A stretch of 64,000 nucleotides of DNA. It comes from Qipengyuania citrea (GTDB lineage: Bacteria > Pseudomonadota > Alphaproteobacteria > Sphingomonadales > Sphingomonadaceae). This document shows positions 57,814 through 64,000 of the stretch, one piece after another. The stretch is from assembly GCF_009828015.1 (NCBI RefSeq), contig NZ_WTYG01000002.1, forward strand, positions 391,360 to 455,359, read 5' to 3'. How positions within the stretch are numbered: position 1 is the first letter of the stretch; the number at the start of each line of letters is the position of its first letter. The notes under the pieces were generated by a model. The model was given only the letters and a program-made list of their open reading frames with translations, ran no database searches and was not told where the DNA came from. A program made the position numbers and the translations under genes.

Positions 57814-59534
57814 CAGCGCACCTTCGGGAATTGCGGCCAGTCGTTCTCGGCCAGGTCGATCCGGCTGGGCGCGGGGGCATCGGCCTGCCGCAAATACATC
57901 CAGTAATTGCGCATCACCACCGCGACATAGCCGCGTGTTTCCCAATAGGGGATGCTTTCCATGTAGAGTAGCGGGTCGCCCGCATCGCGGATTTCGCTTT
58001 CCCAGCGCGCCACGGGCGAGGGACCGGCATTGTAGGCCGCCATGATCTTGGGCAGCCGCCCCTGCGTATAGCCCGCGGTCGACAGCGATTCGAGCGTGCG
58101 CTGGCCGAAGGCGAGATTGACCGCGGGGTCCTTGAGATCGGCATTGCTGCTCATGTTGATCGAGGCGGCATATTCGCGCTGCGTGATCGGCATGATCTGC
58201 ATCAGCCCGATCGCGCCCGCGGGGCTGACCACGCGTTCGCGGAAATTCGATTCCTGCAGCGCATGCGCAAAAGCCAGCGCCGGGTCGACGCGCCAGCCGC
58301 CCACCGGGGTGCGGAAGGTGACGGGGTAGCGCAGGCTGGGATGCGCGCCTTCGCCGCGCGGCGCGTTATAGGCCATGAAGGTCTGCGCGCCGGTCAGCCC
58401 GAGTGCGCGCGCCAGCCGCGACAGCGCGGGGTAATCGTCGGGATCACCCGTGCGAACCAGCCAGACCAGATCGTCCGCCGCCTCGTCGCGCCGTCCGATT
58501 TCGGCGAGCATGACTGCCTGCTGGACCGCATCTTCATCGCGCAGCCGCCGCCAGTCGGCTTCGGTCAGGTCGGGCTGGGCGTGCGTTTCGGGCAAGTCGC
58601 GGCCCAGTTGCTCATGCGCGAGCATGCCATAGAGCGTTTCGGGGAAGCGCGCCGCGCCGCGCAATTGTTCGTCGGATTTTTCGGGGAAGCGGCAGCGGAT
58701 CAGGGCGCGGCTGGCCCAGTAATGCGCAGCGGCAGTGAGGTTGGGATTGGTCGATGCGGCGGCGCTGCGCTGGAACGCCTCGGCCGCCTTGTCGCAATCG
58801 CCCAGCCGCCATGCCGCGAGCCCTGCGGCCCAGTCGCCCTCGGCGACCCACGGGCCGCTGCCATTGTCGCGCACGGTATCCGCCAGTGCCCAGGCCTGCG
58901 CATCCTGGTTCTCGATGTAATAGCTCCACGCGACGCGATAGCGCCATTCGGCGCGCGCCTGCGGGCTCAGCGTGGCATCGACCCCGTCGAGCAGCAGCCG
59001 GGCGCCGTCGGGATCGTCATTGGTGATATGCTTGAGGATCGCGGCCCGCACGCTGGCGGGCATGGTCCCGTCGTTGATCGTGCCGGGGCGGATGCGCTTG
59101 CTCGACCCCGGCTGGCGGACGAGATCGCGTGCGCCGGGCAGGCGCGGCGGATTTTCCAGCCCGCGCGTCTGGCCCAGCCGGACCATCGCTTCGGCCTGCG
59201 GCAGCTGCGCATAGCGCGCCAGCCAGGCCTCGATCCGCGGCAGTTCGATCCGCGGGCTTTCGGGGTGCAGATAGTAGGCCGCCAGCGCGGCGCCATGAAG
59301 CGGCCCTTCGCTGCGGCCGGCAAGCATGACTTCGACCCGGTCCCAGTTGCGCGCCTCGATCGCGGCGAACAGTGAAGCGTAATAGCCGCGCTCGTCAGCC
59401 GACAGCAGCTGCGGCAGAGCGGCGGCGTGCGACCGGGTAAAATAGTCGACGCTGTTGCCCTGGCCCATCACGGGCGCGGCCGAGGCGAGCGCGGATGCCG
59501 CTAGAGCAGCGGCGGCGAGGGGGCGTAGGATCAT
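57813..59534 (-). CDS. soluble lytic murein transglycosylase
   Basis: A 573-aa periplasmic enzyme cleaving peptidoglycan glycan strands. The signal peptide is AAAALAASALASAAPVMG. A large alpha-superhelical region with TPR-like repeats (about 30-400) forms the ring domain. The SLT catalytic domain begins near residue 430: the Glu is in HALQESNFRERVVSPAGAIG, followed by LMQIMP and AAYNAGPSPVARW. Layout matches Slt70. ATG overlaps the UDG-like stop (ATGA). Confidence 0.92.
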   Translation of the reverse strand: MILRPLAAAALAASALASAAPVMGQGNSVDYFTRSHAAALPQLLSADERGYYASLFAAIEARNWDRVEVMLAGRSEGPLHGAALAAYYLHPESPRIELPRIEAWLARYAQLPQAEAMVRLGQTRGLENPPRLPGARDLVRQPGSSKRIRPGTINDGTMPASVRAAILKHITNDDPDGARLLLDGVDATLSPQARAEWRYRVAWSYYIENQDAQAWALADTVRDNGSGPWVAEGDWAAGLAAWRLGDCDKAAEAFQRSAAASTNPNLTAAAHYWASRALIRCRFPEKSDEQLRGAARFPETLYGMLAHEQLGRDLPETHAQPDLTEADWRRLRDEDAVQQAVMLAEIGRRDEAADDLVWLVRTGDPDDYPALSRLARALGLTGAQTFMAYNAPRGEGAHPSLRYPVTFRTPVGGWRVDPALAFAHALQESNFRERVVSPAGAIGLMQIMPITQREYAASINMSSNADLKDPAVNLAFGQRTLESLSTAGYTQGRLPKIMAAYNAGPSPVARWESEIRDAGDPLLYMESIPYWETRGYVAVVMRNYWMYLRQADAPAPSRIDLAENDWPQFPKVR

Positions 59535-60316
59535 CGGGTCCAGTCCAGCCAGCGGTTCCAGAAATTCTCCCGGCGCACGGCCGAGCGGGCGAGATTGCGC
59601 AGGTCGGGTGCGGCCAGCAGCGCATGGGGCGAGCCGTTGCAATCGACCGACAACGGCTCGCGCGCCTGTTCGGGCGCGATGCCGAACAGCGCGAGCTGCG
59701 CGCGGCCGCAAAGCAGGACTCGCTGCGGCGCGGCGAGCGCGATGTGGTGTCGCAGGACCTGGCCCAGGCCGGCTGCCGCCAGTCGGTCCCATTCGGGCAT
59801 GGCCATCGGCGCGGGCAGCGCGCTGGCGAAATAGACCTCGTGCTCGGCGATCCCCATTGCGCGCAGCATGGCCGCGCAGAAGGGGGCGGCGCCGCCGGTC
59901 AGCAGGCCATCGCCATCGTCGTCGAACGGCTGCGGCAGGACAATCATCAGCCGGGCTCCGGCGACCCCGCGCGGCGGCACGCGGCGGTCGAGCGCGCCTT
60001 CGGCCAGTGCGGTGTCGGTCATCCACCATTCGCGAAATTTTTCGAGCGTGGCGGGCAGGGCTGCGGGGTCGATTGCGAGCGAGGGGGCGCCGGGCTGTTC
60101 GAGCGCGCGTTCGAGCGCGGTCTTGCGCTGGATCGGCGGCGGGGCGGGCGGGGGCGGGGCCGCTACGGCATTCTCGCTCTCGGGCTCGACCAGCCAGCCG
60201 CTCGCCTCATCCGCGAAATCGGCATCGACCCCGGCCTCGCGCCACCAGTCGAGCGCGCCTTCGAGGCTCTCCAGCGCGATGAAATCGCGTGTGTTCAGGG
60301 GATCGGCGTGCATCAT
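59531..60316 (-). CDS. uracil-DNA glycosylase family-like protein
   Basis: A 261-aa protein with a Pro-rich linker (about residues 50-62) and an alpha/beta domain resembling the UDG superfamily: RLMIVLPQPFDDDGDGLLTG (motif-1-like), MGIAEHEVYFASALPAPMA, PQRVLLCGRAQLALFG, GSPHALLAAPDLRNLA (HP-motif region). The usual catalytic GExPG is not clear (VLPQP). It might be an inactive or divergent UDG-4/5-like protein. A GAGG site precedes ATG at 60316 or 60313. First gene of the operon with slt and moaB. Confidence 0.72.
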   Translation of the reverse strand: MMHADPLNTRDFIALESLEGALDWWREAGVDADFADEASGWLVEPESENAVAAPPPPAPPPIQRKTALERALEQPGAPSLAIDPAALPATLEKFREWWMTDTALAEGALDRRVPPRGVAGARLMIVLPQPFDDDGDGLLTGGAAPFCAAMLRAMGIAEHEVYFASALPAPMAMPEWDRLAAAGLGQVLRHHIALAAPQRVLLCGRAQLALFGIAPEQAREPLSVDCNGSPHALLAAPDLRNLARSAVRRENFWNRWLDWTR

Positions 60317-60396
60317 TCCTCGGTCCGCAGGTCTTGACCTCAATAGCGCCACCAATCAAGGCACTCTCACAAGTTACGCGACGAAAAGAGAGAGTC

Positions 60397-62046
60397 ATGA
60401 GCGAACGCGAATCGATGCCCTGCGACGTCGTCATCATCGGCGGCGGTGTCGCCGGCCTGGCAGCGGCAATCCGGTTGAAGCAGATCAACGAGGACCTCGA
60501 GGTCGTGGTGCTCGAGAAGGGCAGCGAAATCGGTGCGCACATCCTGTCGGGCGCCGTGGTCGACCCCCGGGCACTGGACGAACTGCTGCCCGAATGGCGC
60601 GACATGGACTGCCCGATGGCGGAAACCCCGGTGACCGAGAACCACCACTGGGTGCTGTCCGAAACCGGCCAGTCCGACCTGCCCGAATTCCTCCTCCCGC
60701 CCTTCATGGGCAATCACGGCAATTACACCGGTTCGCTGGGCAATCTGGCGCGCTGGCTGGGCGAACAGGCCGAGGGCCTGGGCGTGATGGTCTTCCCCGG
60801 CTTCCCCGCTGCCGAAGTGCTGTTCGACGAGCAGGGCGCGGTTACCGGCGTGGTGACGCAGGACATGGGCATCGCCGAGGATGGCTCGCAGAAGGGCGAT
60901 TACCAGCCGGGGATGGAAATCCACGCGAAATACACGCTCTTCGCCGAGGGTGCGCGCGGCAATCTGACCAAGAAGATGAAGGCGAAATACGACCTCGAGG
61001 CCGATTGCGAGCCGCAGGTCTACGGCCTCGGCATCAAGGAACTGTGGGATATCGATCCCGCCAAGCACGAGCCCGGCCGCGTGATCCACACGCAGGGCTG
61101 GCCGCTGAGCGAGAGCGGCACCTGGGGCGGCGGCTTCCTCTACCACCAAGCAAATGGCCAGGTCGCGCTCGGCTTCGTCACCGCGCTCGATTACAAGAAC
61201 CCCTATGTCTCGCCCTACCAGGAATTCCAGCGCTGGAAGCACCACCCGGCGATCGCGGCGATCCTCGAGGGCGGCAAGCGCGTCGCCTATGGCGGCCGCG
61301 TCATCAACGAGGGCGGCTGGCAGTCGGTCCCCAAGCTGGCGTTCCCCGGCGGCGCGCTGATCGGCTGCGCCGCGGGCTTCGTCAATGTCCCGCGGATCAA
61401 GGGCAGCCACACCGCGATGAAGAGCGGCATGCTGGCGGCCGAGAGCATCGCTGCGGCGATCGCCGGCGGCGCCAAGCATAGCGAGCTGATGGATTATGAC
61501 GCCGCGGTCCGGTCGAGCTGGATTGCCGAAGAGCTCAAGAAGGTGAAGAACGCGCAGCCCGCGGTGGCCAAGTGGGGCGAAGACCTCGGCACCGTGCTGG
61601 CGGGCATCGACATGTGGATGCGCACGCTCAAGATCGGCCTGCCGATCACGATGAAGCACCACCGCGACCACGAGATGCTGCAGCGCGCCGACCTGCATCA
61701 GAAGATCGCCTATCCCAAGCCCGACGGGAAGCTGAGCTTCGACAAGCTGACCAATGTCGCCTTCAGCTACACCAACCACGCCGAGGACCAGCCGGTCCAT
61801 CTGAAGGTGTGCGACTGGGAGCTGCAGAAGACCAGCGAACTGGCCGAATACGACGGCCCGTCGAACCGCTATTGCCCCGCTGGCGTCTACGAATGGCTTG
61901 CCGACGAGGACACGGGCGAGATGAAGTTCCAGATCAACTCGCAGAACTGCATCCACTGCAAGACCTGCGACATCAAGGATCCGAACCAGAACATCGAATG
62001 GACCACGCCTGAAGGCGGGGGCGGCCCGAACTACCCGAATATGTGA
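60397..62046 (+). CDS. electron transfer flavoprotein-ubiquinone oxidoreductase
   Basis: A 549-aa FAD/4Fe-4S enzyme passing electrons from ETF (fatty-acid and amino-acid oxidation) to the quinone pool. The N-terminal FAD motif is VVIIGGGVAGLAAAIRL. EIGAHILSGAVVDP and GGHNYTGS-like NHGNYTGSLGNL match the family. The C-terminal iron-sulphur domain has CPAGVYEW and NCIHCKTCDIKDPNQNIEW. AGAGAG lies before ATG at 60397. It is divergent from the UDG-like gene. Confidence 0.96.
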   Translation: MSERESMPCDVVIIGGGVAGLAAAIRLKQINEDLEVVVLEKGSEIGAHILSGAVVDPRALDELLPEWRDMDCPMAETPVTENHHWVLSETGQSDLPEFLLPPFMGNHGNYTGSLGNLARWLGEQAEGLGVMVFPGFPAAEVLFDEQGAVTGVVTQDMGIAEDGSQKGDYQPGMEIHAKYTLFAEGARGNLTKKMKAKYDLEADCEPQVYGLGIKELWDIDPAKHEPGRVIHTQGWPLSESGTWGGGFLYHQANGQVALGFVTALDYKNPYVSPYQEFQRWKHHPAIAAILEGGKRVAYGGRVINEGGWQSVPKLAFPGGALIGCAAGFVNVPRIKGSHTAMKSGMLAAESIAAAIAGGAKHSELMDYDAAVRSSWIAEELKKVKNAQPAVAKWGEDLGTVLAGIDMWMRTLKIGLPITMKHHRDHEMLQRADLHQKIAYPKPDGKLSFDKLTNVAFSYTNHAEDQPVHLKVCDWELQKTSELAEYDGPSNRYCPAGVYEWLADEDTGEMKFQINSQNCIHCKTCDIKDPNQNIEWTTPEGGGGPNYPNM

Positions 62047-62066
62047 TCGCCGGCGTCGCTTGCTCT

Positions 62067-62139
62067 GTCATTGCGAGGAGCGAAGCGACGCGGCAATCCA
62101 CGGCAGCGCCCTGGATTGCTTCGCTTCGCTCGCAATGAC
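62067..62139. repeat. inverted palindromic repeat pair (ATTGCGAG type) before ispE
   Basis: GTCATTGCGAGGAGCGAAGC-GACGCGGCAATCCA (62067-62100) and an inverted partner TGGATTGC-TTCGCTTCGCTCGCAATGAC (62112-62139) are 11 bases apart. It is a different family from the CCCCGCGAAGG palindromes. Similar ATTGCGAG/GCAATCC repeats are common between genes in other bacteria. It ends 14 bases before the ispE start. Confidence 0.7.
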
Positions 62140-62153
62140 GTGGGAGCCTGCGG

Positions 62154-62966
62154 GTGGCCATTGCTGAGACCGCCTACGCCAAGATCAACCTCGCGCTGCA
62201 TGTCCGCAGGCGGCGCGAGGATGGCTATCACGAGCTCGAGACGCTGTTCGCTTTCGTCGATACGGGCGATGTGCTGACGGCGCGCAGTGCGGCTCAGGAC
62301 AGCGTCACCGTCTTCGGTGAATTCGCCGGCGGGCTCGACGATCCGTTCGACAACCTCGTCGCCAAGGCGCTGGGCAAGCTCCCGCGCGCCGATGGGCTGG
62401 CGGTTGCTCTTGAGAAGAACCTGCCCGTCGCGGCGGGGTTGGGGGGCGGATCGGCCGATGCCGGCGCGGTCTTCCGCATGGTGCAGGCGCGCTTCGGCCT
62501 GCCCGAGGACTGGCACGCGCGCGCCGCCGCGCTCGGCGCCGATGTGCCCGCCTGCGTCGAGAGCCGCACCTGTGTCGGCCGGGGGACCGGAACCGAGCTG
62601 GAGGCGGCGGACGACAGCCTTGCCGGCACCCCGGTGTTGCTGGTCAATCCGCGCCTCCCGCTCGCCACCGGTCCGGTGTTCGGACACTGGGATGGCCAGG
62701 ACCGCGGCGCACTGCCTGCCGGGGATGCGCGGAGCGTGGCAATCGCGGGCCGCAACGACCTCGAGGGGCCGGCAATTTCGCTATGTCCGCAGATCGCCGG
62801 GGTGCTGGCGGAATTGGGCGGAACATCGCCCATCCTCGCCCGTATGTCGGGCTCGGGCGCGACGTGTTTTGCGCTCTACGAAAGCGTCGCGGCGCGTGAC
62901 GCGGCAGCTTCGCAGATCGGCAAGCTCCACACGGGCTGGTGGCAGATGAAAGGGCTCCTGCGATGA
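62154..62966 (+). CDS. ispE: 4-diphosphocytidyl-2-C-methyl-D-erythritol kinase
   Basis: A 270-aa GHMP kinase of the MEP isoprenoid pathway. The substrate-side start is AYAKINLALHV. The P-loop is PVAAGLGGGSADAGAV and the C-terminal GHMP motif is ILARMSGSGATCFALYE. GTG at 62154 follows GGGAGCC; the palindromic repeat lies just upstream and may affect the 5' leader. Its stop overlaps the next gene's ATG (ATGA). Confidence 0.95.
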   Translation: MAIAETAYAKINLALHVRRRREDGYHELETLFAFVDTGDVLTARSAAQDSVTVFGEFAGGLDDPFDNLVAKALGKLPRADGLAVALEKNLPVAAGLGGGSADAGAVFRMVQARFGLPEDWHARAAALGADVPACVESRTCVGRGTGTELEAADDSLAGTPVLLVNPRLPLATGPVFGHWDGQDRGALPAGDARSVAIAGRNDLEGPAISLCPQIAGVLAELGGTSPILARMSGSGATCFALYESVAARDAAASQIGKLHTGWWQMKGLLR

Positions 62967-63691
62967 TGATCGACAACCTCCCCTACCGCCAGGTCGCGGC
63001 TGACGACCTGCGTCCGGGAGGGCTGCTGTGCGTCGCCGACCACGCCTCCAACCACGTCCCGGAAGACATAGAGCTGGGCATCGACCCGGCCTTGCTCGAC
63101 GCGCATATCGCGGTCGATATCGGCGTCGAGGGCATTGCCGACCGGTTGGCCCGGCGCCACGGCATGCCCGCGCATATCGCCACGGTCAGCCGCCTCGTGT
63201 GCGACCTGCATCGGCGCGAGGACGATCCCGCAGCGGTGCCGAGCGAGAGCGACGGGACGCTGATCCCCGGCAATATCGGCGCCAATGTCGAGGCCCGGCT
63301 GGACCGGTTCCACCGTCCGTATCATGCCGCGCTGGCCGAACTGATCGCGCGGGCCCAGCCGCGCCTGATCCTGGCGCTGCACAGCTTCACGCCGAAAATG
63401 GCCACCAGCGACGAACAGCGCCCGTGGGAAGTCGCGCTGCTTTACAACCAGGACGACCGCGCGGCGCGCCATGCGATCCGCCTGTTCGGCGAGCAGGGCC
63501 TCAATGTGGGCGACAACCAGCCCTATTCCGGCAAGCAGCTCAATGCGACGATGGACCGCCACGCCGAGGCGCAGGGCATCCCCTATTGCACGGTCGAAAT
63601 CCGCCAGGACCAGATCGGCACCGCCGCTGGACAGGCGCGCTGGGCGACGCTGCTGGCCGATGTGATGGGCCGCGTCGCGCTCGAGGTCTGA
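62963..63691 (+). CDS. N-formylglutamate amidohydrolase family protein
   Basis: A 242-aa hydrolase of the N-formylglutamate deformylase (HutG) family. LLCVADHASNHVPEDI, HIAVDIGVEGIADRLA, SRLVCDLHR and ALHSFTPKM carry the conserved His/Asp/Glu. No histidine-utilisation genes are nearby, so the natural substrate may be another N-formyl or N-acyl amino acid. ATG at 62963 overlaps the ispE stop. Confidence 0.87.
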   Translation: MMIDNLPYRQVAADDLRPGGLLCVADHASNHVPEDIELGIDPALLDAHIAVDIGVEGIADRLARRHGMPAHIATVSRLVCDLHRREDDPAAVPSESDGTLIPGNIGANVEARLDRFHRPYHAALAELIARAQPRLILALHSFTPKMATSDEQRPWEVALLYNQDDRAARHAIRLFGEQGLNVGDNQPYSGKQLNATMDRHAEAQGIPYCTVEIRQDQIGTAAGQARWATLLADVMGRVALEV

Positions 63692-64000
63692 GGAGGCGCT
63701 TCGTCGTTTGCGGTTTGCGGAGCGTCGATACCGCGCGCCAAGACGCGAAGACAGGTTTTCTCGCGCTTTCCCGTCATCCCCGCGAAGGCGGGGATCCAGC
63801 TGACGTGGCGTTAAAGAACGAAGGGCATTTGGGCCCTTGCCTCCGCAGGGGCGACGCGGCGGCTGCGGGCCCGAAGGTTCCTCCGCACCCCAGCGCGCAA
63901 ATCCCGCATCTAGCTTCGCGTAAAGATTTTCCGCTTCGACCCGCACCCGCGATCCTCTAGTCTGTCTTCCTCCCCGAAGCCGACCGGACCAATATCATGC
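63692..64000. other. 309-base right-end intergenic region
   Basis: No gene is seen except a possible start ATG at 63997, too close to the window edge to judge. One REP-like palindrome (63773-63800) and a degenerate inverted partner at about 63829-63855 occupy the middle. The last 100 bases are slightly more AT-rich and probably hold the promoter of the next gene. Confidence 0.45.
63773..63800 (+). repeat. REP-like palindrome
   Basis: GTCATCCCCGCGAAGGCGGG-GATCCAGC: same family as 57094-57172 and 50226-50252, with the core hairpin CCCCGC-GAAG-GCGGGG. Confidence 0.65.

Overview
The window reads as chromosomal DNA of a GC-rich alphaproteobacterium. The best guess is a sphingomonad of the Erythrobacteraceae (Erythrobacter/Qipengyuania/Altererythrobacter type). 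This rests on the bamD-recN-ligA neighbourhood, a DUF6481 protein, a subclass B3 metallo-beta-lactamase of the kind known from Erythrobacter and Novosphingobium, an alphaproteobacterial LexA box (GTTC-N7-GTTC), and frequent GTG/TTG starts with ATGA/GTGA overlaps. Genus-level assignment is inference from gene content only.

Layout. 1-5090 is the accessory part: a DUF6481 gene, a 531-base gene-poor stretch, then a visibly more AT-rich three-gene run (917-3850) encoding an unrecognised 221-aa protein, an HD-domain dNTP triphosphohydrolase and an HNH endonuclease. After it come an orphan terminase-small-subunit-like gene and a pair of 28-bp inverted palindromes. The three-gene run looks like an anti-phage module and is the strongest candidate for an undescribed system. 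5090-8544 holds proline biosynthesis (proC-proA divergent from proB; proC seems to start at ATT). 8632-15072 holds bamD, a membrane diguanylate cyclase on the opposite strand, then recN-ligA-cinA-like. 15073-21695 holds two SDRs, an FAD-linked oxidase, a class A beta-lactamase-like protein, and a minus-strand operon SDR-B3 metallo-beta-lactamase-prmA-TIGR02117. 21805-30812 holds sdhCDA (no sdhB here) coupled to an exported M20 peptidase, a periplasmic cyclophilin, a BlaI/BlaR1-like pair, a neutral zinc metallopeptidase and a 3-hydroxybutyrate dehydrogenase.

30925-50150 holds guaB-rsmB-TPR, an esterase-rppH pair, korAB (2-oxoacid:ferredoxin oxidoreductase), an EF-hand lipoprotein, a YdjM-like protein, photolyase, a CFA-synthase-like protein and a class C-like serine hydrolase, then PilZ, purF-SDR, lolC/E-lolD and glutathione peroxidase. 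50318-63691 holds dnaE1, an acyl-CoA synthetase with a DUF1330 gene, a radical SAM protein with a perfect LexA-type box at its start, a UDG-like/lytic transglycosylase/moaB operon, ETF-ubiquinone oxidoreductase, and ispE with an N-formylglutamate amidohydrolase.

Most of the window is housekeeping in short, tightly overlapping operons. DNA repair and genome defence recur: recN, ligA, photolyase, UDG-like, SOS-box radical SAM, dnaE1, dGTPase and HNH. So do cell-envelope and beta-lactam-related functions: bamD, lolCD, SLT, class A-like, class B3, class C-like and BlaI/BlaR1. Several short palindromic (REP-like) repeat pairs sit between genes at 50167-50252, 57094-57172, 62067-62139 and 63773-63800. 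No tRNA, rRNA, CRISPR array or recognisable insertion sequence was seen.
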